Source: Torymus aiolomorphi
Lineage: Eukaryota > Arthropoda > Insecta > Hymenoptera > Torymidae
Reading direction: 5' to 3'
Assembly: GCA_036365515.1 (NCBI GenBank)
Contig: CM070876.1
Location: 40,736,195-40,800,194 of the forward strand
DNA length: 64,000 nt
Below, piece after piece: positions 10,260 through 23,174 of this stretch. The notes below the pieces were generated by a model that was not told the origin of the DNA, did no database searches, and saw only the letters and a program-made list of their open reading frames with translations. Within the stretch, counting starts at the first letter, position 1. The number at the start of each line of letters is the position of its first letter. The position numbers and the translations under genes are program-made.

Positions 10260-11044
10260 TTATTTATTTATTTATTTACTAGAAATGTTACAAAAGATAT
10301 ATAATGCAGCTAGTATCAGGATATAACAAACTATATCCGATCCCGTTGGCATCCTATAGAGGTGCACAATACACCTGTACATAGGTCCGGTAGCTTACAT
10401 ACTAACGCAACACTTATACTAAACTTACATGCTAAAATAAAGTTCGTTTTTGGTAATATGCTATAATAAAATATATTTGAAATTCAACTTTTATATAAAC
10501 TCTAATAAACTTTAATAGTGATTAGCTTGAATTAATCAAGAATTTTTGTCCACTGATTTGACTAAATTTATGATAAAAGGTATTAGTTTTTTCTTTCTTT
10601 TTCTTTGTACCAGTTGGTAATTTTTGTCTTTAAATTTTTATTACTGAGATTAAGCGTTTTCAATTCATTAGGGAATTTGTTAAATAATTTCATAGCTACA
10701 ATTTCATTATTTTTGAAGTTTATTGGCTTATTGATTTCAGGCATTAAAAGACTTTTATTTCTAGTAACGCTTTTTGAATCTATAAATTTCTTTTTAAATC
10801 ATTGTAATGAAACATAACTGATTCTAATTTAAAATTATCTTCGATTTGTAAAGGTTGGAAAGTATCGTTTTTTGATTTGTTAATTATTTTTATGATTCTA
10901 TCTTGCAATGATTGAAGTTCAATTAGAACATTATTGTAAGCCCCTCCCCAAGCAATAATACCATAGTTAGCTAAGCTGTTAAAAAACGCGTAATATAGAG
11001 TTATCAAGTGTTTAGTTTCGAGAATTGATCTTAATTTATTAAAT
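10260..11044 (-). pseudogene. LINE 3' fragment (RT thumb and 3' UTR)
   Basis: On the minus strand 11044-10780 encodes the C-terminal end of a LINE RT (LITLYYAFFNSLANYGIIAWGGAY, then a Leu-rich thumb). A frameshift near 10800 moves the remaining codons to another frame, down to about 10595. The 3' UTR holds the conserved two-step hairpin (10351-10393). The fragment ends in (AAAT)n at 10250-10285. It is a typical 5'-truncated insertion of the same family as the other two LINEs. The 5' edge joins a GC-rich hairpin cluster. Confidence 0.8.
10351..10393 (-). other. Conserved LINE 3' UTR hairpin, copy 2
   Basis: On the minus strand CCTAT pairs with ATAGG, enclosing AGGTG paired with CACCT. The inner A-U pair of the other copies is replaced here by G-C, a compensatory change. 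Confidence 0.6.
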
Positions 11045-11180
11045 ACAACAAGGAGGGCTGCGCCCCCAGCGTGCCTTCGGCACGCCATCCCCCCCGCCCC
11101 CACACACACCTGCTCCTCGCTTCGCTCGTCGCCCCCCTCTCCCTATGTAAAAACTTCGTTTTTACATAATAGGCAGGACC
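11045..11180. other. GC-rich cluster of TTC(G)-loop hairpins
   Basis: GCGTGCC-TTC-GGCACGC (11069-11085) and TATGTAAAAAC-TTC-GTTTTTACATA (11144-11168) are perfect hairpins with TTC loops. Between them lie C-rich tracts and a 'tcgcttcgctcg' motif. The composition is unlike the surrounding AT-rich DNA. No coding frame is recognised. Confidence 0.5.
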
Positions 11181-11582
11181 GCAGTGCTCAGAAGAACCTT
11201 ATACTTCTATTATTGCAAAAATTGTAATACTTTATTTATCGTTTTCATCATTAAAATAAACATAAATACATCTACAGTAAAGTTTAAATAAAAATTGTCC
11301 ATTTACTTTTACACATTTATTTCTTCTATTTTATAGGTTTGTGTTTTAATTCTACATGTATAAGTATATTTAGATAAATTTTTAAATATAGTCTATGATG
11401 TATATTAATTTAATATGTACTAATTGATATGATTAAAGTGTACATAGAAATATTGAATATTAGTATCATGATTGCAGGTATATTTAAAATTAAAAACATA
11501 GTTATCATAATTTTTATAGAAATCGTTTTTATGATTTATTATTGTTATTTATGAAAACGTTAAATAGAAAAAAAGTTTTGTT
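11181..11582. other. AT-rich DNA without features
   Basis: Nothing is recognised between the LINE fragment and the copia element. Confidence 0.5.
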
Positions 11583-11587
11583 TCAAT

Positions 11588-11858
11588 TGTTGTAGTTCAA
11601 CTTAATGTTTCAAGTAATATAAGTCTATTTAAATATAGCGCGTTAGACGGAAGATGACTAACGTAGTATAGTAACGATGTATTATGTAATACAGCTTAGA
11701 CGCGCAATGAGTCCTTCCGACTAACTGTCTGTTCTGTTCCAGCCGTGATGGGGTGCACACCATCCTGGACACGTCTATCTCGTCTGTACTGAATATAAGA
11801 ATAAAACACTACTTTGTTATCAGCACAAACACTGCCTACCTTCCTTTACTTAACATTA
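11588..11858 (+). repeat. copia 5' LTR
   Basis: It begins TGTTGTAG and, judged by the target duplication and by the start of the primer site, ends CATTA, giving TG...TA ends where TG...CA is usual. It is nearly identical to 16218-16489. Confidence 0.9.
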
Positions 11859-11873
11859 GGTTATGGGCCCAGG
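11859..11873 (+). promoter_or_regulatory. copia primer-binding site
   Basis: GGTTATGGGCCCAGG directly follows the LTR. This is the internal initiator-tRNA-Met half-molecule site known from Drosophila copia. Confidence 0.8.
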
Positions 11874-11981
11874 CATCACGAATTTGCAGTGTATTTAAAG
11901 TGTGGTGCGTGATTCAAAGTAGTCGTAAACTACTTGCTGTAGCTCGACCGCTCTTCAAGCACAGCTAGTACCGTCGCCATC

Positions 11982-14900
11982 ATGACGAGCCGTTTGCCTA
12001 GCAGCTTTCTCCCAATAGACCGTTTGAAAGGTCGTGATAATTATTGCGCATGGACCACTGGTATGAGGGCCTATCTACAACTAGAGGAATTGTGGGACAC
12101 CATTCAAGAACCGTCAAATGGGACATTGTGCACCGATCCAAAGAAAACAATGCAAGCTCTGGCAAAAATCACATTAGCTGTTGATCCGTCGATTTATCCA
12201 CACATTACGAACGCGACATCACCTAAAACCGCGTGGGAAAATCTCCAGAAAGCTTACGACGACAGCGGCCTAATGCGTCAAGTAAGTTTGTTCCGTAGCA
12301 TCTCCACAACCAGACTTGAAGATTGCGCATCTGTTGAGGAGTATGTTAATAAAATAATTAGCGCACAGCAACAATTAATCGTCACGGGCATCACGCTCTC
12401 TGAAAAGATGGTAGGAGCGCTTTTGTTAACAGGTCTACCGGACTGTTACCAACCGATGATCATGGCGATGAAAGCATCCGGTGTCGCCATCACAGCGGAC
12501 TTAGTAAAAACTAAGTTGCTGCAGGAAATAAAAACGCCCGATGGCGTCGATTCAAGTCGAAGTGAGGTTAAGGGATTTTATGCACAGCCGAATCACTCGA
12601 AACAACAAGGACACTCCAACCCTCACTGGTATCGTACGTCTCAGACACAGCAAGTACGTTGCTATAATTGTAACAGATTTGGCCACTACGCGCAGAATTG
12701 TATGAAAACAAAGAAGAAAACACGCGCGTTTACAGTCAACGAACAAAGTCAGTCCGACAGTGACGAGCATGAGCCTTCTGACAGTGTTATTGTCAGTGCA
12801 CTACAAGTTCGCAACGCGCCTTTAACTACGGACAATACCGAGTGGATAATTGATTCTGGGGCATCTAAGCACATGTCACCAAACGTAAATTTGCTAGTGA
12901 ACCACAGACCCACAAGCGTATGCAATGTTACGATTGCAGACAAAACTAAAGCACCGGTATCTGCTTTAGGTGATGTGTACATGCAAAGTGACAGTGAAAA
13001 AATCACCAAAACTTTAAAACTCGAAAATGTGTTACATGTACCTGGGATTGCGTTTAACTTAATGTCAATTAGTGCAATGACCAAACATGGTCACAAAGTG
13101 GTGTTTGATGGGCCAGAATGTCAAGTGTTCGACAAGAACTATAATCAGATTATGCAAGGCAAGTTATCCTCTAATGATGTCTACCGCGTAAAATTTAAAC
13201 AGCCTAGCAGCTGCAGCCCAGAAGAAACAGTAACAGCTTGCTCTGCTCAATCTAACACCACTCTCGACCTTTGGCATTGCAGACTGGCCCACATAAACAC
13301 CAACTACTTGAAACATATCCGGGACTCTGCAGCCACAGGCATCACCTTTAGTCACAAGGACCAGCTCACAGACTGTGAAATTTGTGCACAAGGTAAAATG
13401 TGCAAAAAACCGTTTAAGTTAAGCGATAAACGTGCTTCACAGAAGATGGCATTAGTGCACAGTGATCTGTGTCAAATGGATGCATTGTCGCTTGGAGATG
13501 CCAAGTATTTTATGACCCTGCTAGACGACCACAGTCGAAAAGTCTTCCTATACCTTCTCAAGAGTAACGATGAAGTCTCCACCTGCATCAGTCACTTCAT
13601 CACAGAAATGGATAGAAAGTATGGACTCAAAATTCAAACTCTACGCACAGACAATGGCAAGGAGTACGTCAACAATACAGTTAATGAAATTTTGAAGAAG
13701 TCAGGCATCACTCACCAAACCAGCATTGCTTATAACCCTCAACAAAACGGCAGGGCCGAAAGAATCAACCGTACACTCCTGGACAAGGTCAGATGTATGC
13801 TCATAGAATCTGACATGCATAAAAAATTCTGGGGCGAGGCGATTATGACAGCCGCATACATACATAATCGATCACCTAAGAAGAGCTTAAATTATCAAAC
13901 CCCAGAAGAAGTGTGGACTGGCACCAAGCCTGATCTCTTGCACATGAGGACTTTTGGCTGCAAAGCCCACGTGTAGATACCTAACCCTAAAAGAGGGGAA
14001 TTGGATCCAAAAACAACTAAGTGCATCATGCTAGGATATTTTACGAATCAGAAGGGCTATCGATTATGGGATCCGACTAAGCAGCGTGTGATAGCCGCCA
14101 GGGATGTCGTTTTCTACGAGAATCCGCTTTTTTCGACACCCGACGTGGTTTTCCTACTTTTAGAGCATGCTGAGGAACAACCTACAAGCCCCAAACCCAC
14201 TGAAACTACACCTGCCAAGCACGATGACCTCCCACACAACGAAGAGACAGCCAAACTCATCCGAGGAACCAGAGGCCAACCAGCCCAATTTATCTGATAA
14301 ACAAATCGAAGTCAAGGAAGGTCAGTCGCAGTCGAACTCTGAAAACATTAGCTCTTCAGATGCAAGTTCTTCAGACGAACAACCTCAACAGCCTCAGCTT
14401 CGCAGATCTCAACGCCCAAGAAAGAAGAATCGAAGGTTCGATGACCATATATTATACCAAGTGATCTCAAATCTCAACGAGCCACAAACTTTTGAAGAAG
14501 CCATATCAGGACCAGAGAAGGAACAGTGGTGGAAGGCCATGAAAAGCGAATATTCGTCGATTATTACCAACAATACCTGGACCTTGAAGCCCTTACCTTC
14601 CGAACACAACCTCATAGGCAGTAAATGGGTATTTAAACGGAAAATTTCAGCAGATGGCAACACTCGATACAAGGCCAGATTGGTTGCCAAGGGCTTCGCA
14701 CAGATAAAGGGAATAGATTATGACGACACCTATTCACCTGTGGTAAGGTTTACTACTCTTCGCATTCTGTTTGCTTTTACAGCCTGAGAACGTCTCGATG
14801 TATACCACCTAGACGTGGAAACCGCCTTCTTACATGGCACTCTGGAAGAGACAGTTTACCTTCAATAGCCCCAAGAATTCATTCAAGAAAAATAAGAAGA

Positions 14901-16040
14901 CCACGTTTGTCTGCTTCACAAAGCCTTATATGGGCTCAAGCAGGGTAGCAGAGCCTGGAACCGGACCGTGGACGACTTACTGAAGAAAATGAACATGGCT
15001 CAATCTGCTTTTGAAATTTGTGTATACTATTATGCGAACGACCGTAAACTCATCATAATACCATTATTTGTTGATGATTTTCTCGTATTCACTAACAGTA
15101 TAGATTTTTACAATATTTTAAAGGAAGGCCTCGCCAAACGAGTTCCAATCAAGGACCTAGAGATAGTAAGAAAGTGCCTTGGCATAAATATGCACATTGA
15201 TAAGAATCAAGGCACCGTCGAGTTAGACCAGACCGACTACATAGAGTCCATTCTCCAATGGTTCAGCATGAGTGAGTGCAAAGGTTCTTCTACGCCCATG
15301 GAGCCCGAATCTCAACTAAACGCCAGCATGTCTCCAACTAACCCTCAAGAATTGGAGAGACTTCGAAAAATACCTTATCAGAATGCAGTTGGTGCTTTAT
15401 TATACTTGGTTCAGGCAACGAGACCGGACTTGGCCTATTCGGTGAGTACTGTAAGCAGATTCAACCAAAATTATGATGACTCACACTGGGCTGCTGTAAA
15501 AAGAATCATCAGGTACCTCCAAACCACGAAGAATTATCGCTTGAGGTATAGTAGGGTGGCTCACACCAAACTTGTTGCCTACTGTGATGCAAGTTGGGCA
15601 GCGGACCACCAAGATGGCAGATCGACAACAGGTTACATCTTTCTTCTACAAGGAGGGCCAGTTAGTTGGAACAGTCGAAAGCAGAGCACAGTATCTTTGT
15701 CTAGCTCAGAAGCCGAGTATATGGCTTTGTCTTCAGCTATACAAGAAGCTCTATGGCTAAGAGGATTTACCATCGAGTTGTGCATATCATATCAGGTCTG
15801 AGCCCTGTCATAATCTACTCTGACAACAAAGGTGCCATCAACCTTGCCAATAACGGCCGCTTCAATACTAGAACAAGACACATATGCGTAAAACATTACT
15901 TCATCAAACAGAACATTGATGATAAATTAATAGATGTACAATTTGTAACCTCCTTCGAAATGCTGGCCGACACACTCACCAAGGCCACACCCAAGGGTAA
16001 CATAGAAGGTTTTTCGAATTATGTTAGATTATTGAAATGA
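11982..16040 (+). pseudogene. copia gag-pol polyprotein, interrupted
   Basis: Order of domains: gag (from residue 1, GRDNYCAWTTGMRAYL), CCHC knuckle (CYNCNRFGHYAQNC, about residue 226), aspartic protease (WIIDSGASKHM, about 288), GAG-pre-integrase HHCC (WHCRLAHIN, CEICAQGKMC), and integrase core with D (HSDLCQM), D (LRTDNGKEY) and E (NGRAERINR). The reverse transcriptase follows (SKWVFKRK, KARLVAKGF, FVDDFLVF), then RNase H (CDASWAAD, SSSEAEYMAL), which is the Ty1/copia order. Breaks: TAG at 13974, a frameshift near 14200-14290, stops near 14785, 14866 and 14892, and a frameshift near 15780. The start at 11982 was chosen because it opens the gag frame 124 bases after the primer site. Confidence 0.9.
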
Positions 16041-16063
16041 ACCTTGTCAACTAATTTTAAATT

Positions 16064-16131
<68 letters not shown>
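16064..16131. repeat. (GT)n(TA)n microsatellite
   Basis: About 24 GT units are followed by TA units, lying between copia gag-pol and its 3' LTR. Confidence 0.95.
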
Positions 16132-16217
16132 GTTATAACCAAATGTAAATTGTTTGTATCAGCGTCATATGTAATTTATTTTTAGCTGCGAAAGTGAAAC
16201 ATTCAATTGAGGTAGCG

Positions 16218-16489
16218 TGTTATAGTTCAACTTAATGTTTCAAGTAATATAAGTCTATTTAAATATAGCGCGTTAGACGGAAGATGACTAACGTAGTATA
16301 GTAACGATGTATTATGTAATACAGCTTAGACGCGCAATGAGTCCTTCCGACTAACTGTCTGTTCTGTTCCAGCCGTGATGGGGTGCACACCATCCTGAAC
16401 ACGTCTATCTCGTCTGTACTGAGTATAAGAATAAAACACTACTTTGTTATCAGCACAAACACTGCCTACCTTCCTTTACTTAAACATTA
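16218..16489 (+). repeat. copia 3' LTR
   Basis: It begins TGTTATAG and ends AAACATTA, then the duplication tcaat. Compared with the 5' LTR I count three substitutions and one inserted A. Confidence 0.9.
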
Positions 16490-16764
16490 TCAATATTATC
16501 CACAACTTTTGTATTTGAAATTTTTTTAAATAGTCAAGTTCTGTTGAATTATATGAGAAAAACTATTGTTTCATTACTCTCGATTAATAAAAAAACATAG
16601 AGTTAAATTTTATTCAGTTCTAACGAAAGGTGGGGACTATAGCTGCTCACGAGTGTTCCTAATAACTACATATACTTATATATACAATCTCAATTACGAA
16701 AATATAGTCGCGACATTCTCACATACATTAATGCCGCGAAGTGAAAAGGTGAAAACTGCAGAAT

Positions 16765-16948
16765 TAGGGCCGTTAGGCCCGCGTTACACGCAAAAAGTAA
16801 TAGAGAACAGATATAGAAATAACATGGTTGCTATATCTATGTATGCGAGGAACAGCGAGGAATAAGCGCTGTTCCTCGTATATATAGATATACTAACCCA
16901 TGTTATTTACTGTATCCGTCCCCTGCTCCTTTTTGCATGGAACGGGCC
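16765..16948. mobile_element. Foldback MITE
   Basis: The arm with gcaaaaagtaatagagaaca, aaataacatggtt and gaggaacagcg is complemented by cgctgttcctcg, aacccatgttatttac and ctttttgc. The turn lies at about 16860. No ORF. Confidence 0.65.
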
Positions 16949-16995
16949 TTAAGAAAAAAACTCAACACTGATGCATTCGGCAAGACGGCAACGGG

Positions 16996-17215
16996 GGGTT
17001 GTTCTTAAATAATATACGATAAAATGTTTATCACCGCGTAATACAGGTACGTTTTTAGGACGAATAGTACCATTTAGGACAAAACTTTGATTTGATGTGA
17101 CATATACTGTGGTAAAACGATTATGTCGCATCGCAACGCATATCGCTAAGGGTAATTTTATATCATGACATATAGCGATAAGTTTTAGTGTGCCTGTCCA
17201 TATTTGTGTGCCCTA
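16996..17215 (+). repeat. Left arm of a long inverted repeat flanking the BEL element
   Basis: GGGGGGTTGTTCTTAAAT through 'taccatttaggacaaaa' matches, inverted, the DNA ending at about 25118. The BEL element at 17230-23622 lies between the arms. The pair looks like the termini of a large DNA element or of two opposed copies. Confidence 0.6.
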
Positions 17216-17229
17216 TTATTAAAACATAT

Positions 17230-17677
17230 TGTATAAAATCTGTTCTTTTTATTTTAATATGTGTTTCGTTTTTGTATTTTTATTTCTAGGTACTAATTTG
17301 TATTCTTGATGGACACTCAGCCTATTTGCTTAATTTTATAAGAACATTTTTGATTGTAACGTGACTCAAGTAGCCTGCACTGGTGTAGTACGACTAACGC
17401 TCTGAAGTTTGTAACTAACGCTAGCGATCGGCGAGACTCGGCCGCCCCGAAAAAGAAATACTTAGTCTGAGCTGCGCACTTGATGGGGTTGCGTCTCTCT
17501 CCCGTCCGCTTGCGAGCCCGTATTAATAATATTTATTTTGTAATATTAGAGAGAATAAATGTTGTTGAGTTTTGTTCTAGAATTTGAGACTACAATTTAT
17601 TATAGTAGATAGATAGTATTGTGTGTTTGTACAATCTCCTGCACGTATTTTATATAGTGATCTTGCTTCACGCAACA
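17230..17677 (+). repeat. BEL A 5' LTR
   Basis: TG...CA ends. It is matched base for base by 23175-23622 except for six substitutions. Confidence 0.95.
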
Positions 17678-17697
17678 TTCTGGCGACCGTGACAGGA
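17678..17697 (+). promoter_or_regulatory. BEL A primer-binding site
   Basis: TTCTGGCGACCGTGACAGGA directly follows the LTR, the position and form usual in BEL/Pao elements. I do not assign the tRNA. Confidence 0.6.
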
Positions 17698-17713
17698 CTT
17701 TCAAGTACTCGTT

Positions 17714-20700
17714 GTGTGTGCAAGAAATCGTGTAATTTCGGATAAGTACTCCTACTATAATAAAGACGTTAAGATGGACAAACTCAAGAAGGCTCGAAGT
17801 GTTCAGCGGACGGCGTTTACGAGGTGTCTAACCTCGTTGAATACAGAATTAGCAAAGGATCCTCCAAACAAGTCCGCCATAATCGCCTATTTCAACACAA
17901 TAGAAGAAAAAACCAAGGAATTAAGTGTACTGAATATAGAGATTTCCGGGATTATGCTGGACGATGAGAAGGTGACGGAAGAAGAGATGAGTCAGGAGGT
18001 AGAAACTGCGGACGGATACAAAATAAAATGCGAGTGGTCGCGTGCGCGTGTGAAGGACATTTTGAAGGAGCAACCAGAAAACACGCTCCCGCGAACGAGC
18101 GCCACCGCAGCCGCACCGTCCGAGAGTTCCAGGAAGTTTAAGCTACCGAAAATAGAACTGAAAAAATTCTCTGGAGATCCGAAGGAGTGGCTTCAATTTT
18201 GGGGAATCTTCAAGAAAATACACGAGGATGTAGCCATTTTGGGAGAAGAGAAATTTCAGTATCTGATGCAAGCGATGGTACAAAATTCGAGAGCCAGTGA
18301 ACTTGTACACAGTTATCCCCCCACTGCCGAGAACTATGTAAAAGTGATCGAAAGTATGCAGAGTCGTTTTGGCAGGGATGATTTGCTTGTAGAAGTGTAC
18401 GTGCGCGAGCTTCTAAAACTAGTTTTAAACAAAGCTAGGGGGACGATCACGAATGTATACGACAAGCTCGAAACGCAGTTGCGTGCATTGGAGTCGCTCG
18501 GTGTAACAACCGACATGTGTGCAGCTATGCTTTTCCCCTTGGTGGAGTCATCTTTGCCCGAAGAGATTTTGAGAGTGTGGCAGCGGAAAAATACTGGTGG
18601 TGAGAAAGCAAGCGATCGCTTGAAAAATCTGATCAAGTTCCTAGAACAAGAGGTGCGAAATGAAGAACGAATTTTGATGGCGAAATCAGGCTTCGAGTTA
18701 CCCGTCGAGTCGCACTCTGCAGTCGGTAAGACAGAGCGCCGGAGTAAATCTAGTTACCATCATAACAATGTTGCTACTGCCGCAGGTTTGTTGTCAGCGA
18801 AGGAGAACGTAAATACGTGTATTTTTTGCCAAGGGTCACACAAAAATTCGGACTGCGGAAAGGCAAAGCAAATGTCATACAGCTCGAGACAGGCTATTGC
18901 AAAAGAAAAGAGAGTTTGTTTTTCGTGCTTAAAACCTAATCACGCTTCGCAATGGTGCAAAAATAAATGCAAGTGTGAATGGTGCGGGAAAAAGCACGTA
19001 TTATTAATGTGTAGAAACTTCCCAAAAGATGACTCGGCAGTCAGTAAAACAAATGAAGTTTCGAAAAACGTTGAACAATTGACTTTATCGTGTAATAATA
19101 CGTCGCACGAAGCCGAAGTATATTTACAAACATTAAGAGTGCGGTTAAAAGGACCGTCCGGAGAAAGAGTTATACGAGTGCTGATTGATCCCGGATCTCA
19201 CCGATCGTATATCCTCCGCAGCGTCGCTCAACACATGAAACTCAAGGTCGTTGGGGAGCAGACTATAGTTCATCTACTCTTCGGCGGGGTAAAAACAGAG
19301 CCGAGACTTCACGAGGAGTATGAGATTTTTCTCTGCAGTCTCGATGGGAAATATGAGTGCGGCATCAGGGCGTACAATGAAGTAGCTATCTGTCAAGATC
19401 TCCCAGCGGTACATGCGGGGCCGTGGATGAAAACTTTAAACAATCTCGACATATCTTTGACTGACACGCAAGGTAAGATTGAACCAATTTCGCTGCTAAT
19501 CGGAGCCGATATCGCTGGTCTATTGTATACCGGGAATATACATCAAATTGCTAATGGGCCAACAGCGATAGAGACGAAGTTGGGCTGGACGCTTATGGGT
19601 CGTTCAAGCAACACGACGCCTGTTCGAGAGAAGACTGTCCTTACCGTGCTGTCAATGTTTGCGCGTGATGCAAAGGTATCCGACTTATGGGAACTTGATG
19701 TTTTAGGAATAACGGATCCAACGGCGACGCTGTCAAAGGAGGCCCATTTGGCTACCGTCAAAAAGGGATTTCGAGACGCAATCGAGATAAATGAAGAAGG
19801 GCGCTACGAAGTGAAACTGCCCTGGAGAGAAAACCATCCGCCACTATGCAATAATCGCCTCGCTGCTGAGAAGCGTCTACAGGGTCTGACAAAAAAGCTT
19901 ACTGAAGAAAACTTGTATGTGGACTACCAAAGAGTATTATTCGACTGGGAAGCAGCAGGCATTATTGAGGAGATACCAGATTCAGGTGACGGATATTTTT
20001 TACCCCATCGCCATGTTGTAAAAAACAGTGGCACGACTCGCATAAGGCCAGTATTCGATGCGTCAGCTAATAGTAAGAGCGGCCCGTCGCTCAACCAATG
20101 CTTGGAAACGGGACCAAATTTAATTGAATTAATACCGAATCTTCTGATCAGATTTCGTGAACATAAAATAGGTGTGTCAGCAGATATTAAACAGGCATTC
20201 TTACAGGTAAGCGTGTCACCAACTGATCGAGATGTTCTAAGATTTTTGTGGTGGAGTCAGACCGAGCCGAGAAAAATAGTGCTGTACCGACATCGGCGTG
20301 TTGTTTTTGGCGGAAATAGCAGCCCATTCTTACTCGGCGCTACAATCGAGTACCACTTGGAAAACCTTCTCGATTTAGCTGAATCGAAAGAGGAGCAGCG
20401 TGTCCTCACGCAATTGAAAGAGTCTTTTTACGTTGACAACTGCGTAACCAGCGTCAACACTGAACAAGAGAAAGCGGACTTCCAATCAAGGGCTACTGCG
20501 TCGATGCAACGAGGCGGATTCGAGCTCAGAGGCTGGGAGTTTACCGGCGCAGATAATGATCAAGGACTGAGCTCTATTCTAGGTATTTTATGGAATAAGT
20601 CCACTGATATGTTATCTTTATGTTTAAATTTTGCAGATTGCATAGAAACACCGATAACAAGGAGAAAAATATTGTCTGCTGCGCACAAATTATTTGATTC

Positions 20701-23122
20701 GCTCGGATGGTGTTGCCCGGCGCTACTCATACCTAAGTTGATGCTTAAAGATTTATGGTCTGAGAAGATTGGATGGGACTCGGAGGTCTCAATTGATACG
20801 ACACGCGATTTTGAGCGATGGTTTAGACAAATACCATTGCTGAAAAGCATGCAAGTTCCACGTTGGATTTTTGGACAAACTGAAAATAACGTCACGTTGC
20901 ACATGTTTGTTGACGCCAGCAAGCACGCCTACGCTGCAGCCTTATTTGTTAGAATTGAGTCGCCGTCCAATGTAAGTGTATATTTAGTCCAAGCGAAATC
21001 TAGAGTCGGACCGACTAGCGAAATTTCCATCCCCCGTATGGAGCTTCTAGCTGCAACTATGGGCGCAGGACTAATGGATTCTGTCTCACAGGCAATGGAT
21101 TTTTCAAACGTAAAAACATTTTACTGGACCGATTCTACAACCGTACTCTCTTGGTTGCGACTAGGGCGACAATGGTCAAGATTCGTTTGAAATCGGGTTG
21201 AAGAGGTTAGAAAGTTGACGTGCATCGAAAGCTGGCGGCATGTGCCAGGTTTTTTAAATCCAGCAGACCTACCGTCACGAGGGTGCAACATTTTGCAGCT
21301 TGTTCAGTCAAAATGGTGGGAGGGACCGAGTTGGTTGAAAAACAGAGAAGATGAGTGGCCTCAGGAGGAGCCCACCATTGACGAAGACTTAGTATACTCC
21401 GAAGTTGCAAAGGGTAATCGAAAATGTACGGCGGCGCTTACTAGTACATATATAATGACAGAGCGAATGAAGGTTTCATCTGAAAATGCTGGACAAGCAT
21501 GGTAACTCAACAAATTTTCAGATTATTCGAAAATAGTAAAAATGGTTTGTTGGATACTGCGGTTCATTAGTAATACCAAAAAACCGAGCAATCTCCGTGT
21601 AAAAAGTGAAATTACTGCTCAAGAATTTATTGAAGTCGAAAAATTACTTTTTAGGCTATCACAAAATGAAAATTTCAACGGGTTATCTGATGCACGTTTA
21701 AAAAATTTGAATGCTTATGTGGATGAGAGTGGTGTTATTAGGACAAAGACACTTGTATCTAACCGAGAAGATGATTTGCATTTCAAGTGCCCGTCAGTTA
21801 TGGACCCGGATCACACTTTCACACGACTACTGATAGAACACGAACATAAACGTCTTAACCACGCTGGAATCAGCACCACAATAGCCTCTTTGAGAGAGCG
21901 AGTATGGATCGTTTCGGGTCGGAGAGCAGTACGCTCAGTCATTCACAAATGCACAACGTGTCGTAGACATGCTGGAAAAGGATTGAGTACGCCGGGAGCC
22001 AGTTTACCTCAAGATCGTGTTCGGGACGCAGCAGCGTTTGAAATTGTTGGTGTAGATTACGCGGGCCCGTTATACCTTAGAGATAATCAGAAATCGTGGG
22101 TATGTCTTTTCACTTGTGCGGTTTACTGCGCCGTGCACCTAGAGCTGGTGACTTCTCTATCCACCGTGGAATTTTTAGAGGCACTGAGAAGATTTATTGC
22201 TCGTCGAGGAAGGCCTTCAGTTATCTATAGCGATAATGGAACAAACTTCGTCGGTGCGAATAATTTATTGAAGACGGTTGATTGGGCCAAGATTCACACC
22301 TACTGCGTTGTTGAGAGAATCGAGTGGCAATTCAACCCACCTTCTGCTGCGTGGTGGGGAGGATGGTGGCAGAGAATGATAAGAATTTTGAAAGATTTAT
22401 TGAAGAGAACTCTTGGAAGAGCTACTCTGAGTTACGAAGAGATGTCCACCATACTGTGCGAATGTGAAGCTATCATAAACGCACGACCTTTGACACATCT
22501 CTGTGAAGAAAAAGATGAATCAATTGCCATTGCGCCCGAAATGTTTCTAAAGGAGATCCGCGAAGATGTTGCCCCGGATTTGGACAATATGGAAAAGGTT
22601 TCGCTTTCTCGTCGTCTAAAATATCGTCAGCGTCTCCGCCAAGAACTGAAAAGAAGATTTCGAGCAGAGTACCTCGGACAGCTGTCCAGGAGCACGAAGG
22701 CAATGAAAAGTTTTTCGCAAGTCAAGGAGGGAGATATCGTTTTGATAGAAAACGAGAACCAAAAACGTTTGGATTGGCCAATGGCAAGAGTAATATGTAT
22801 AATCCCCGGTCACGATGGGATCCCGCGAATTGCCAAGTTGAAGACGGCTACCGGAGAATTGGTACGTCCCCTACAAAGATTAATCGTCTTAGAAGCTTCT
22901 ACTGTTGACATTGATAATCAAAATGAGAGCATGAAGCAGATAAGTATGGAGACTGCAGATCACCATGATATCCCAGACAATAAAGAAGAAGAAACAATCG
23001 TAGATGATCGTCAAGAAAGAAAATTAACAGAGATTGATGTACCACCTGCTAAGCACATCAAGAAGCATACACGCAGTGGTCGACTTGTAAAAATGCCCAG
23101 CAAATATTCACAAGATTTGTAG
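17714..23122 (+). pseudogene. BEL/Pao A gag-pol polyprotein with two nonsense codons
   Basis: One frame of about 1,800 codons. Gag has a DUF1759-type region (LPKIELKKFSGDPKEW, from about residue 145), then three Cys-rich knuckles near residues 368-425. The retropepsin has LIDPGSHRSY (about 489). RT runs from IRPVFDAS (about 777) past ADIKQAFLQV to FYVDNC (about 904), with Asn in the second Asp position of the usual YVDD. RNase H carries HMFVDASK and TFYWTDSTTVL. The integrase has an HHCC-type finger (HKRLNHAG, CTTCRRH), VDYAGP and IYSDNGTNF, but WWQRMIR where a Glu is expected. A DUF5641-like tail ends it. In-frame TGA (21188) and TAA (21503) interrupt RNase H and the linker. A second Met at 17774 may be the true gag start. 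Confidence 0.9.
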
Positions 23123-23174
23123 ATTTTTTGAGTAATGAATATTTTTGTAACTCCCATTACTCAAGGTGGGAGAA

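Larger units (their letters stand above)
11588..16489 (+). mobile_element. Ty1/copia LTR retrotransposon, complete but decayed
   Basis: Two LTRs of about 271 bp (11588-11858, 16218-16489) enclose one gag-pol region. Five-base target duplications 'tcaat' sit at 11583-11587 and 16490-16494. The LTRs differ at only about four positions, so the insertion is fairly recent. The coding region carries several stops and two frameshifts. There is no env gene. Confidence 0.93.
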
